64,000 nucleotides of DNA, from NCBI GenBank assembly GCA_964537975.1, contig CAZIDP010000007.1, positions 62,001 through 126,000 of the forward strand, given 5' to 3'. The notes beneath the pieces were generated by a model, which saw only the letters and a list, made by a program, of their open reading frames with translations, was not told the origin of the DNA and did no database searches. The position numbers were made by a program, and so were the translations under genes. This document shows, in pieces, positions 53,932 through 63,199 of this stretch (position 1 is its first letter; the number at the start of each line of letters is the position of its first letter). This stretch comes from SCBR16-9 sp964537975 (lineage in GTDB: Bacteria; Hydrogenedentota; Hydrogenedentia; Hydrogenedentales; SCBR16-9).

Positions 53932-54252
53932 TACTTACCCTTTCAAAAAAAACTAGTATGAGATACAATTCGGGTATGCTTTGAAGTGGGATGAGCCAGT
54001 CCCCCGAACACCCCGAATATTATGCTTGCTCACAACAACAGATTGGTGAGCACATCCTATATACTACCATGTATTCACAGCAAATGTGAATCATGATTCT
54101 TACTATGCGTATATTTTATTACATTTTTAGGAGCTAAACTTTACCCGTGTATAGGCGTAATATTGGAAATGCGATGTGATTACCACTACCTCCGAAACGT
54201 TCTTTAGTTATGCGTTCCAGAAATGTCCCTTGCGCTTGTAGCTTCAATTTGA
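53932..54252. other. intergenic region, no gene seen
   Basis: About 320 bases between the ceramidase-like and Gfo/Idh/MocA genes. A weak TTGCTCAC/GTGAGCA hairpin lies near 54024-54054. No U-tract, promoter pair or coding frame is convincing. Confidence 0.5.
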
Positions 54253-55542
54253 TCACAGGTAAGGCGAGATAAATGAGTTCGTCGGAGAGCTTGAAAGCAG
54301 CGACAAAACAGATTGCATAAGCACATTATAGGCCTCTGGCGCCGGGCGGTACCCCCCGTAAAAGATAAAAGCATTGTCTGTTTCGTATCCCCCTTCATTG
54401 AATGCTTCGGGTGTCGGTAAGTATCCAAAATCGCCATTGGCATAACCCACCAGGAATAACGGTCCCGGGATAACCTGTCGCAATTCGTCCGTGAATCGAG
54501 AAAAGACTTCTGCCCCCAGGCAAATGAGTCGTACTGGACCAATCTTCAGCAGTTGAATTTCAAAAGGCAGGTTTGTCTGTACCTTCCCTGAACCATAAAG
54601 CGCCAACATCTGTATCTTCCATTGGCTGGCAGCATCATGAACACGGTCTGCGACATACCCTCCGGAAGTGCCTGTTTCCGCTACCAGTTTTTCGACCCAA
54701 TGGTCTATCCATTCCGGTGTGTGACTGTCCAGGGGCAACGTTATATGGCTGCACCGATGTAGCAATGCTGGTTCCGTAACCGACTCTGCCTGAGTCAATA
54801 TATCCAATACACTTTCAGCCAATGTTGTCCCCCAGGATTCGAGGATGGAGAAGTCCGTAACATGATCCGGAGGATTCATATTGCCGCAGGCACCGTTGGT
54901 AAAGAGGACAACCGGATTGCCCGGCAGAGTATCATGCAATGTTTTGGCTGCGCAACCAAACAGATCGCCACTGATATAACGATTTTCTGAACCCAGTGCC
55001 ACATTGTGAATGGGATAATTGGCAAGAAGGGCAGTATAACTACCATCATTACGTTGGAACCCTATGACCCCAATGCGATGGTCCACATGCGCTGAAGGCT
55101 TTCCACGGCGATCAATCGATAAGTCGTTGTGTCCCTCACCGAAAACAAGTTGAATACTTTCTAACTTGCTTTTGGCTTCATAGGCCAGTTCTACAAGACA
55201 ATTGCCAAGGTGCGCGACATAAGCCGGATCATAGGTACCGCAATTAAGAAGACGGAGGGTTGCGGGACCTGCATGGGTGTGGGTTGCAGACAATACTACA
55301 GCATCAATGGGCATTTGTAATTTGCTGGATATTTCTCGACGTAAAGAAGATGCATCATCGGTGTTGTATCCGATGATATCGGCATGTAACCAAAGAATAC
55401 ACGATGTATTATGTTCAATATATAATGCCCGTGCGTATAGTCGAGAATGTAAACCAACCGATGGTTGCTCACGTGCCACGTAACCTGAAAGTTCACAACC
55501 GATTTCCGGAGTTATATCAACACTCGCTGCACCTGCACGCAT
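54253..55542 (-). CDS. neutral/alkaline ceramidase-like protein, no signal peptide
   Basis: 429 residues; GGGAGGGATTGTAG precedes the ATG. RAGAASVDITPEIGCELSGY opens the N-terminal domain of the neutral ceramidase family; the zinc site is in LSATHTHAGPATLRLL, with NGACGNMNPPDH further on. FVGYANGDFGYLPTPEAFNE completes the pattern. True ceramidases are about 650-750 residues and exported. This protein lacks the C-terminal domain and a signal peptide, so it is one of the many short environmental relatives of unknown substrate. It starts 36 bases after the DegT gene ends. Confidence 0.85.
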   Translation of the reverse strand: MRAGAASVDITPEIGCELSGYVAREQPSVGLHSRLYARALYIEHNTSCILWLHADIIGYNTDDASSLRREISSKLQMPIDAVVLSATHTHAGPATLRLLNCGTYDPAYVAHLGNCLVELAYEAKSKLESIQLVFGEGHNDLSIDRRGKPSAHVDHRIGVIGFQRNDGSYTALLANYPIHNVALGSENRYISGDLFGCAAKTLHDTLPGNPVVLFTNGACGNMNPPDHVTDFSILESWGTTLAESVLDILTQAESVTEPALLHRCSHITLPLDSHTPEWIDHWVEKLVAETGTSGGYVADRVHDAASQWKIQMLALYGSGKVQTNLPFEIQLLKIGPVRLICLGAEVFSRFTDELRQVIPGPLFLVGYANGDFGYLPTPEAFNEGGYETDNAFIFYGGYRPAPEAYNVLMQSVLSLLSSSPTNSFISPYL

Positions 55543-55578
55543 CTACAATCCCTCCCGAACAATAAATATATAACTCGA

Positions 55579-56808
55579 TCAAGCCAATTCATTTCTACAC
55601 GCATATATTTTTTCAAAAGCCTGGGCAACTTCATCCATGTCTTCATCGCTGCCCAACAATACATGCTGATCAAACCAGGCGCCTTCTTCAGCGCAGATGC
55701 GCTCACAAACTGGACAGGACGTATGTGAATAGTCAAGATCGGTTCGTACGCTTTTATAGCCAGTATACGGACCAAAAGCCTTGTTTAAAAAAATGGGCTG
55801 TCGGTACAGGGGTATTGCGTATCCCCCACACACAGGGATGCCTTCGGCAGTCAGGGCTTCCAGATATCGTGCTCGAGGCACACCATAAATTTGTGCATCA
55901 TACCGAAATACAAACAGGTGATATCCGTGGCGCGTATGTTCCGTGCTGCGTTGTTGCGGTGTAATGCCCGGGATTGGCTCCAGTAACTCTGCAAGCAATC
56001 GACCGTTGATGTCTCTTCTGTTGGCTTGCTCTTCCAGACGATCGAGCTGGCAATTTAAAACTGCCCCCTGGAACTCGGTCATACGATAGTTGCCGCTGAT
56101 GGTATGGTGTTCATACCAGGCACCACCTGGCACGCGACCGCAATTATGAATCGACGCACACCGTTGGTACATCTCTGTGTTGTTGGTGAGAATGATGCCA
56201 CCTTCACCACTGGTCATGTTTTTGGTTGACTGAAATGAAAAACAGGCCATATCCCCCAGCGAGCCTACAGAGCGATCTTTATAACGTGCGCCATGGGCAT
56301 GGCAGGCATCTTCAATGATGTAGAGTCCATGCTCCTCGGCAATGGCACGCAAGGCATCAAAATCAACGGGTAATCCCCCCAGATGTACTGGAATGATAGC
56401 TCGTGTACGTGAAGTGATGGCAGCTTGCACGGAATCTGGATTAAGGTTGAAGGTGTCGGCTTGTATATCCGCAAAGACAGGCGTTCCATTGGCTTCGATC
56501 ACTGCAGTGGCTGTTGCCAGAAATGTGTAGGGGGGTACGATGACTTCATCGCCAGGTTCCAACCCAAGTGCCAACAAAGCGATACGCAACGCAGCCGAAC
56601 CGCTGGAAATGGCCACCCCATGTTCCGCGCCATGGTATGCCGCAAATCGCGAGATAAAGCGGTCGACCTGCGTACCACTCAATCGACCCCAGTTGTTGCT
56701 ATGCAACACCTCCAGCAGTGCCGCTTCCTCTTCCTCCCCATAAACTGGCCACTTTGGAAACGGTAGTTTGCGGGCCATTTTTCCACCGAGTATTGCTAGT
56801 TGTCCCAT
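55579..56808 (-). CDS. DegT/DnrJ/EryC1/StrS-family PLP aminotransferase
   Basis: 409 residues from the ATG at 56808 (GAGGGAGA upstream). The earlier ATG at 56910 adds 34 residues with no such site. KLPFPKWPVYGEEEEAALLE begins it; VAISSGSAALRIALLALGLE and PGDEVIVPPYTFLATATAV follow. HLGGLPVDFDALRAIAEEHG comes next, and the PLP Lys is in FSFQSTKNMTSGEGG. These enzymes aminate keto-sugars. With the ceramidase-like gene it forms a two-gene unit. Confidence 0.93.
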   Translation of the reverse strand: MGQLAILGGKMARKLPFPKWPVYGEEEEAALLEVLHSNNWGRLSGTQVDRFISRFAAYHGAEHGVAISSGSAALRIALLALGLEPGDEVIVPPYTFLATATAVIEANGTPVFADIQADTFNLNPDSVQAAITSRTRAIIPVHLGGLPVDFDALRAIAEEHGLYIIEDACHAHGARYKDRSVGSLGDMACFSFQSTKNMTSGEGGIILTNNTEMYQRCASIHNCGRVPGGAWYEHHTISGNYRMTEFQGAVLNCQLDRLEEQANRRDINGRLLAELLEPIPGITPQQRSTEHTRHGYHLFVFRYDAQIYGVPRARYLEALTAEGIPVCGGYAIPLYRQPIFLNKAFGPYTGYKSVRTDLDYSHTSCPVCERICAEEGAWFDQHVLLGSDEDMDEVAQAFEKIYACRNELA

Positions 56809-57015
56809 GTGCGTTTTCTCCCTCTGGACTGCTACTGCTTCAAACATCATCGAGTAAAAAAGCATACTTACAAGCGCAACATGTTGCATCGCAATGCTAT
56901 GCCCTGCCACCAGAGCGCATTTTTTTCACTTCTTTAGTGTACAAAATCTGATACAGCAGGATAAAGTACAAAGCGTCGATGCTTGCCTTAACTCATAATG
57001 GAGGTAATAATCGTT

Positions 57016-57438
57016 TCAATCCATTGAATGCTCTTCCAGGGCTTCAACCACACGTTGATGAATTACCTGTGCGAGGCGTTCATCCAGCCCCAAAGGTCCG
57101 CTGACGTGATAGGGTATGCCTGGATGTGCTGCTGCTGCCTCTGCTGCCAAATTTGGAATGTCTGTTGTGCTGTGTCTTCCTGGGGAAAGAAAATAAGGGT
57201 GAACGACAACCCGGCGGGCTCCGCGGGCAACGCAACGATCAAACGCTTGTGCAATAGTCGGTTCTGCCAGCTCCATATGCGCTGTTTCCACAATGGTGGC
57301 CCCGGTCACTTTCTCAAAAAGTTGCAGTACATAGCACATCATCTCATTCGCGGCCTGCATTCGAGAACCGTGATCGACAAGAATTATGCCGGTATCGGGC
57401 GGAATAGGAGCTATCCGGTTATCGTTATTTACAGTCAT
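57016..57438 (-). CDS. CbiX-type sirohydrochlorin chelatase (short form)
   Basis: 140 residues from the ATG at 57438; GGAG lies twelve bases before. The frame is open to 57501. TGIILVDHGSRMQAANEMMC and HPYFLSPGRHSTTDIP contain the two metal-binding His. Single-domain CbiX proteins insert cobalt, iron or nickel into sirohydrochlorin. No cobalamin or siroheme gene is near. The metal is not predictable. Confidence 0.9.
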   Translation of the reverse strand: MTVNNDNRIAPIPPDTGIILVDHGSRMQAANEMMCYVLQLFEKVTGATIVETAHMELAEPTIAQAFDRCVARGARRVVVHPYFLSPGRHSTTDIPNLAAEAAAAHPGIPYHVSGPLGLDERLAQVIHQRVVEALEEHSMD

Positions 57439-57571
57439 ATTAAAATAAAACTCCAAGGGGTATCGTAGCGTATAGTTGAACGTCTGTTTGCACTGCGACA
57501 TTCCAACCGGTAAGATTTGTAAATATTACATAATTTGCTTTTTTAGTCAACAATAATGGAGCTTCTTTGAC

Positions 57572-58402
57572 ATGGCTATTCATAATACATTACCCGAATT
57601 GAACGAAACGTACCCACTGACTGAGGCACAAATACAAGAATTTCAGTCGCAAGGTCACACAATTTTGCAGGGGGTTTGTGCGCCGGACGAAATAGAGCTA
57701 TATCAACCACTTTTTGCCGAAGCCGTTGAAAAACGAGCACATTCTATCGCACCAATGGAAGAACGTGACACCTATGGCAAGGCATTCCTGCAGATTATGA
57801 ATTTATGGAGACAAGAAGAAGCATTACGACGCTTTGTCTTTGCCAAACGATTTGCGCAAATCGCAGCCGAACTCATGGGGGTAAAAAGCATTCGATTGTA
57901 CCATGATCAGGCTTTATACAAGGAAGCTGGTGGCGGTTTTACACCCTGGCATCAGGACCAGCATTACTGGCCACTGGACACAGACAAAACCATCACCATG
58001 TGGATGCCACTGGTCGATGTAACCGAGTCCATGGGAACCATGAATTTTGCTTCTGGATCGCACGAGATTGGCTATCTGGGTGATTTACCAATTTCAGATG
58101 AATCAGAATCCATGATAATTGATCTAGTAAATGAACGCGGGTATTCCTTAACCAATCATGGAGCAATGAAAGCAGGCGATGCCACATTTCATTACGGATG
58201 GACCCTGCATGGCGCACCTGGTAATAACAGCGATCTAACCCGTGAAGTAATGACCATCATCTATTTTGCTGATGGTGCCCGCTGTATTGAGCCAGACAAT
58301 ATCGGGCGCACCAATGATCTGAAAACCTGGTTGCCTGGATGTAAACCAGGGGATCTGGCAGCATCTGAATTGAATCCTGTATTGTATAACTGTGAACTTT
58401 AA
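57572..58402 (+). CDS. phytanoyl-CoA dioxygenase (PhyH) family protein
   Basis: 276 residues; GGAG ten bases before the ATG. HQD in GGFTPWHQDQHYWPLD, the distal His in FHYGWTLHGAPGNNSDLTRE and its Arg complete the Fe(II)/2-oxoglutarate site. RLYHDQALYKEAGGG precedes it. The substrate is unknown. It differs widely from the PhyH at 23195. The next gene follows after 40 bases on the same strand. Confidence 0.9.
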   Translation: MAIHNTLPELNETYPLTEAQIQEFQSQGHTILQGVCAPDEIELYQPLFAEAVEKRAHSIAPMEERDTYGKAFLQIMNLWRQEEALRRFVFAKRFAQIAAELMGVKSIRLYHDQALYKEAGGGFTPWHQDQHYWPLDTDKTITMWMPLVDVTESMGTMNFASGSHEIGYLGDLPISDESESMIIDLVNERGYSLTNHGAMKAGDATFHYGWTLHGAPGNNSDLTREVMTIIYFADGARCIEPDNIGRTNDLKTWLPGCKPGDLAASELNPVLYNCEL

Positions 58403-58442
58403 GTGTACATCAACCAGGAACAGCGACTGAGATACAAAAAAA

Positions 58443-59045
58443 ATGCCATCGATAGTAAATAATGCTTCCCAAAATGTACAAACAAACTGGGTGAGAATTA
58501 TTGCAGTGTTTATTCTCTTAGCAGGTTCTGGCTGCCCACCGGTTAGCCAGTTGCCAATAGGAGACCCAAATCGTCCATTTACTACCGTTGGACGTTTTGA
58601 AACGCGCACATTTAATGAAGTCAATGCGATTCGAGTATCACATGGTTTGTCAGCTCTGATCCGCGAAAGTGCCATTGATGCAGTAGCCATCGCGCATAGT
58701 GAAGACATGATGGCCAGAGACTACTTCGCCCATGAAAGTCCAGAGGGCCAAGGAGTTGGCGACCGATTAACCGAAGCTGGCGTCCCTTGGAGGGGGGCAG
58801 GAGAAAACCTTGCCTGGACGCTTGGGCACAGCGATCCGGTTCCTGTATCAGTCGACGGCTGGATGAACAGCCCCGGCCATCGTGCCAATATACTGAACGA
58901 AAATTGGACTCACACAGGTATGGGCATCGCCTATGATGGAAGAGAAGCATATATTACACAGGTATTCGTGCGTTATAGCAAATCCGAGAATCCTGAGGAG
59001 GACTGGATTGAAGAATATTCAGGCTTGCTTTACATCTTTGAATAG
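58443..59045 (+). CDS. CAP/SCP-domain lipoprotein
   Basis: 200 residues. IIAVFILLAGSGCPP gives a lipobox; the N-terminal part is long and has few charges, so the start may be later. The CAP domain has the typical blocks: AHSEDMMARDYFAHESPEGQ, GVPWRGAGENLAW and GWMNSPGHRANILN. HTGMGIAYDG ends it. CAP proteins outside animals bind lipids or act on the cell wall. No ribosome binding site is clear; it may be read through from the PhyH gene. Confidence 0.85.
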   Translation: MPSIVNNASQNVQTNWVRIIAVFILLAGSGCPPVSQLPIGDPNRPFTTVGRFETRTFNEVNAIRVSHGLSALIRESAIDAVAIAHSEDMMARDYFAHESPEGQGVGDRLTEAGVPWRGAGENLAWTLGHSDPVPVSVDGWMNSPGHRANILNENWTHTGMGIAYDGREAYITQVFVRYSKSENPEEDWIEEYSGLLYIFE

Positions 59046-59161
59046 CTGCCATGGTTTCATTCATTCAGAAAGTGTAACTTCATGACACCGTAATGTATTC
59101 TGTTGTTGTTTATATAGATATTGCTGAATCATGCAAATTTTAAAAAAGGAGTAACCCGCAC

Positions 59162-59515
59162 ATGGAACCGGCAAAAAACTTTGGGGAATTGGCGTCCAAT
59201 TTTAAATCTTTGATAGAAGATTTTGCGAACCTGAGTAAAGATAAAATGATAGGGCGTCTGGGAAGTGAACTGGACTTGCTTCGAAGTTATATGGACGAGC
59301 TGAAGCTGCAAGCGCATCTGGGCAAGAAAGAAGCCCAAGACCAGGCACAGCCCATTCTGGAAGAGGTACAGCGACGGTATGAAGATAGCCGTAAAAAACT
59401 GGACCGCCTTAAAGAAGACAGTGGCGGCGCGTTCCAGGAATTGCAAGCAGGGCTAATACAATCCGTGAATGATTTACGTGAAGCTTTGCGCAATGCTGCG
59501 ACCAAGTTACGCTAG
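59162..59515 (+). CDS. small coiled-coil protein, unknown function
   Basis: 117 residues with AAAAAGGAG before the ATG. The sequence is almost wholly helical and charged: NFKSLIEDFANLSKDKMIGR, LDLLRSYMDELKLQAHLGKK and EVQRRYEDSRKKLDRLKEDS. This predicts a long coiled coil. No signal peptide or Cys. It resembles short, unnamed coiled-coil proteins without a family. Its ribosome binding site makes it a real gene. Confidence 0.75.
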   Translation: MEPAKNFGELASNFKSLIEDFANLSKDKMIGRLGSELDLLRSYMDELKLQAHLGKKEAQDQAQPILEEVQRRYEDSRKKLDRLKEDSGGAFQELQAGLIQSVNDLREALRNAATKLR

Positions 59516-59606
59516 GTGTAAAAAAATAGTGAGAATGTAATTTTCAAGTCGGGAGGTATCTCTGGAATACCCGGGCTGGTATTCCAGAAAACCACAGGAG
59601 GCTGTC

Positions 59607-61463
59607 ATGCTCCCCATTAACACTTTTATGTTGATTGTATTTGGCTTGATCTTTGTAATGGTGATGTCCCCTTTAACAGCGGAAGAAATACCGCGTATCA
59701 TCCTGGATACGGATATACGTGGTGACTGTGATGATGCTGGCGCGCTGGCCATGTTGCACGCGCTAGCGGATAATGGTGAATGTGAGATACTGGGCGTTAT
59801 AGCCAGTACTACCGGACCACACGTTGCCTCGGTGATTGGTGCCATTAACAATTTTTATGGACGCCCCGATCTGCCAGTCGGCTTATACCATGGTATCGGT
59901 ATTCGGGGAGAAGACGGATATGCACCAGTAGTTGGTGATCCCGGTTGGTTTCCATCTCGGGTTTCTAATGAAACAGCAGTCGAAAGCACGGCACTCTACC
60001 GTAGGTTATTGAACCAATCTCCGGATAACAGCGTCAGCATTGTGGTCATCGGTGGCCAACCTTGTGTATATGAATTACTGATTTCAGATGCAGATTACGA
60101 AGGTGATGGCTCAATCGATAAAACAGGCAAAGTGCTCATCGAGACCAAGGTCAAAGAACTGGTGTTGATGGCTGCGAGCTTCGTAAATCCCGATCATCGG
60201 GAATGGAATGTGATACTCGATGTGCCGGCAGCAAAGCTGGTCGCAGAAGAATGGCCTGGTAGAATTGTATACTCTGGATTTGAAATTGGATGGGTTATAA
60301 ATACTGGTGGTACATTAGAAGACCCCGAACTTAACCCGGTGGCAAAGAGTTACGAATTATACCGTCATACCGAAGGCGGGGTGGGCAATATTGGCAACCG
60401 CGCAAGCTGGGACCAGACCGCGGTTTATTATGCGGTACGCGGATTGAAACACAACGAGCAGCCGATATGGAGTCTGGAAGGGCCGATTTCTGTTTCCTAC
60501 ACAGATGAAGGCCATACCCTGTTTGAAGACAACCCGAATGCCAATCGTTTTAGAATGGTACAGGAAATGCCCATCGAGGAGACAGAAGCCCTGATCGAAG
60601 CGCTGATGGTGCAAGCACCCCAGTCCCATGTTATGTTAATACATCCTTCACAAGGTGCCGCTTATAAAACAGGCCAGCCAATACCATTGGAAGTCAAGTA
60701 TTCAGGAACGTCTTCTAACCTTAAAAACGAAGTCATTCATATTGGCAAGTATGGCGAGGTATTTGAAAAAACAGGAGCTTTAGAATCGTCGCATATCATT
60801 GAAACTCCTGGAATGTATGTGTTTCAGGCTTATGCAGAATTTGAAGATGGCGCGGCATTTTACAGCAATCGAAACTTAATTTCGATAGTACCAGCGAGTA
60901 CTTCCACAGGCGACAACGACAAAAACCCTGATGTAAATCTGGCCCTGCTGGAATCCGCTACTGTAAGTGGTAGTGTCGCGTCTGACAGTGGAAGAGGTAC
61001 CCCTGCAGACATCCTCTATGATCCTGCCAGCGATGCATACAGCACTGTAACCGACTGGAACGAGTACGGTGTTGCATATCAGGAAGACTTGGGCATAGTC
61101 ACTGAGGATGACCCGTTTTACTGGCAGGTTGATTGGAATAATCTAAAAAGCATCAATGAAATCACTATCGGTGGTACTTACCAGAACCAACCTCAACCAC
61201 TTGCCCGGTGGAAAGTGGAATACCGGTATCAGGATTCCTGGCATACCTTGCAGGAAGGCCAGGGTGGTTGGCTCAATACGGGAATTTTTCACTGGCATGG
61301 GGTTGATGATGCTAAAATAGTGGCTGATGCTGTACGTGTGGTTGTTTTCTCTGATGGCCAACATCCGTTAAAAAGCGTACACCTGCGTGGAAGTGGTGGC
61401 ATATCAAACAGAGAAGACGACAGCAAAACAGAACCCAAAGCAACAATCATCCGATACCGGTAA
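59607..61463 (+). CDS. exported nucleoside hydrolase-like protein with C-terminal sugar-binding-type domain
   Basis: 618 residues; ACAGGAGG precedes the ATG. A signal peptide (LIVFGLIFVMVMSPLTA) leads to IILDTDIRGDCDDAGALAML, the calcium-binding DTDxxxDxDDA motif of inosine-uridine preferring nucleoside hydrolases. The usual GPxTNVA region is replaced by VVIGGQPCVYELL. The domain ends at about 330. A middle beta region and a C-terminal discoidin-like domain follow (SGRGTPADILYDPASDA, then QVDWNNLKSINEITIGG). It probably acts in the periplasm or outside, on a ribosyl-linked or polysaccharide-linked substrate. Confidence 0.82.
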   Translation: MLPINTFMLIVFGLIFVMVMSPLTAEEIPRIILDTDIRGDCDDAGALAMLHALADNGECEILGVIASTTGPHVASVIGAINNFYGRPDLPVGLYHGIGIRGEDGYAPVVGDPGWFPSRVSNETAVESTALYRRLLNQSPDNSVSIVVIGGQPCVYELLISDADYEGDGSIDKTGKVLIETKVKELVLMAASFVNPDHREWNVILDVPAAKLVAEEWPGRIVYSGFEIGWVINTGGTLEDPELNPVAKSYELYRHTEGGVGNIGNRASWDQTAVYYAVRGLKHNEQPIWSLEGPISVSYTDEGHTLFEDNPNANRFRMVQEMPIEETEALIEALMVQAPQSHVMLIHPSQGAAYKTGQPIPLEVKYSGTSSNLKNEVIHIGKYGEVFEKTGALESSHIIETPGMYVFQAYAEFEDGAAFYSNRNLISIVPASTSTGDNDKNPDVNLALLESATVSGSVASDSGRGTPADILYDPASDAYSTVTDWNEYGVAYQEDLGIVTEDDPFYWQVDWNNLKSINEITIGGTYQNQPQPLARWKVEYRYQDSWHTLQEGQGGWLNTGIFHWHGVDDAKIVADAVRVVVFSDGQHPLKSVHLRGSGGISNREDDSKTEPKATIIRYR

Positions 61464-61514
61464 TATCATCAAGGCGAAATTTAGAAAATTCTAAAAATAC
61501 CCAAGTGTTTCAAT

Positions 61515-61555
61515 AAAAAATCCCTTACGGACCTATAGTCTGCAAGGGATTTTTA
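61515..61555. terminator. bidirectional terminator
   Basis: AAAAATCCCTTACGG and CTGCAAGGGATTTTT form a stem with A-tract before and T-tract after, so it can stop transcription from the nucleoside hydrolase gene (plus) and from the tRNA (minus). Confidence 0.85.
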
Positions 61556-61562
61556 TTTCGAA

Positions 61563-61649
61563 TGGTGCCGGAGGGGGGACTTGAACCCCCACGGTGTCGC
61601 CACCGCCGGATTTTGAGTCCGGTGCGTCTGCCAATTTCGCCACTCCGGC
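61563..61649 (-). tRNA. tRNA-Leu (CAA), CCA encoded
   Basis: 87 nt. Acceptor GCCGGAG pairs with CTCCGGC; ACCA follows. The anticodon stem CCGGA/TCCGG holds the loop CTCAAAA, anticodon CAA, reading UUG. A long variable arm (CGGTGGCGACACCG) marks a class II leucine tRNA. The T arm GGGGG-TTCAAGT-CCCCC is perfect. Confidence 0.97.
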
Positions 61650-61661
61650 ATAAGAGAGCTT

Positions 61662-61691
61662 AGTATAGCGTGCAGCTATAGTACGAATCAA
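61662..61691 (-). promoter_or_regulatory. tRNA-Leu promoter
   Basis: On the minus strand TTGATT (complement of 61686-61691) and TATACT (complement of 61662-61667) are 18 bases apart, 12 bases before the tRNA 5' end. Confidence 0.65.
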
Positions 61692-62074
61692 GCATAAAAA
61701 TCACGCTCAGATTCATATACTAAGAGCACTACATAGATTCTGGTTGCGGCTGCGCATAAACTAGCCGCAGCCGCAGGAAGGAGAAGGGACTGGATAATAA
61801 GAGTATGAATTAGTTTTATAACCGTGTATATAAACAACTCACAACCTGATTACTTAGTTGAGCTGTAATTGCTGATGAGCAATACTCATGCCACAAATCA
61901 TATCACTCGGAGTTGTAGCGTTTTCTTGTGTTAACCCGGCTTATTTTGTATTTAATGTCAAATTGTATGAGAAATGAGCTCCCGTATTATGACCAGGTTA
62001 GAAAAATAATCATCAAAATTGACCAACTTCTGATTATTGCCTTAACGTCAGAATGCTTGATCAGCAGAGCCTGT
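61692..62074. other. intergenic region with a 10-bp inverted repeat
   Basis: TGCGGCTGCG (61745-61754) and CGCAGCCGCA (61766-61775) form a perfect GC-rich stem without a U-tract on either strand. The remainder is AT-rich and I see no coding frame with a ribosome binding site. Confidence 0.5.
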
Positions 62075-63169
62075 TTACATTGATGTTAGAAAATAGCTGT
62101 GTAGCTTTTCAGGCAACGCATTATAAAGCTTTTCATTTATAAGCGTATCCAGGTTTTGAGAATTGTAGGTATTCCAGAAGAGCACATTCCTTCCATGAAA
62201 CATTCCCATATTCGCTTGTGCTACCAATCCTGCCAGAGCTTTTCCAGTGTATGTACTTTCCAGGGGGATGTTTTCTTGTGTTTGTACCATTGTTACAGCA
62301 GACTTGGCGGCTGTTGTTGGAATACCATACCCCGTACCCAGTTGGGTATCGTCCAAGGCAAATTGCGTTTCCGGAAAATCAAATTTCGGAAATTCAGAAC
62401 AGGAATCATGGAGCATATGACATGTGGCATGATACAGACTGCGTGCTTTCTCAGGGGATGTGTACGGCGCAGTCGTAACCCGCACAGCAATTACTTTGAC
62501 AGAATACAGGCCAGCACACTGAAGTCCGATCAAGAGCCCTACACAGGTACCCATCGTGCCAGAAGCCACATATATAAAATCGGGTTCCGGCAACATTCCA
62601 TTTTTAATTTGTTCGGCAAGTTCTATGCCGGCATTTATGTACCCAAGTATCCCCAGAGGTGAAGAACCACCCGGAGGAATGATAAAAGGATATTTTCCGG
62701 TTTGCCTGAATTCTTCTTGCATTATTTCTCTGGTAACAGACGCCCCATCACGACGCCCTTCGATTGGATGTAATTGGGTGTGAGCAGCCAGATGCCCCAA
62801 CAAATTTTTACGGACTGCTGGACTGTTTTCTTGCGGAGATAGCAGTGCGTGGCATGTAAAACCATGTTGTCGCGCATACAGGGCCGTAGCCAAGGCGTGA
62901 TTAGAGCCAGCGGCACCATAGGTCAAAATAGAATTATAGTTTTGTGCCTTTGCCCAACCTAACAAAAATGCCAATTTGCGCACTTTGTTTCCACCGTAAG
63001 GCAAAGCACTTTGATCATCACGCTTGCACCAGATGTCATCAAGAGATAAAGTTTGTTCCATTGCTTTTAAGCGTTGAACCGGTGTTGGTAAATTCGCTAC
63101 CGGCAATACGGGAAAGACCGAAGCAAGTGCGGGGTAATATGAAAATAAAGGATAAGGATTGTTAGTCAT
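62075..63169 (-). CDS. ACC deaminase / D-cysteine desulfhydrase-family PLP enzyme
   Basis: 364 residues. TPVQRLKAMEQTLSLDDIWC then KRDDQSALPYGGNKVRKLAF, where the Lys in GGNKVRKL holds PLP. TYGAAGSNHALATALYARQH and FIIPPGGSSPLGILGYINAG are the family blocks. The two specificities cannot be separated with confidence. It is 30 bases downstream of the GT4 gene; no ribosome binding site is clear. Confidence 0.88.
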   Translation of the reverse strand: MTNNPYPLFSYYPALASVFPVLPVANLPTPVQRLKAMEQTLSLDDIWCKRDDQSALPYGGNKVRKLAFLLGWAKAQNYNSILTYGAAGSNHALATALYARQHGFTCHALLSPQENSPAVRKNLLGHLAAHTQLHPIEGRRDGASVTREIMQEEFRQTGKYPFIIPPGGSSPLGILGYINAGIELAEQIKNGMLPEPDFIYVASGTMGTCVGLLIGLQCAGLYSVKVIAVRVTTAPYTSPEKARSLYHATCHMLHDSCSEFPKFDFPETQFALDDTQLGTGYGIPTTAAKSAVTMVQTQENIPLESTYTGKALAGLVAQANMGMFHGRNVLFWNTYNSQNLDTLINEKLYNALPEKLHSYFLTSM

Positions 63170-63199
63170 ATATTTAGTCCAACGCTGATTTGAGGTAAA

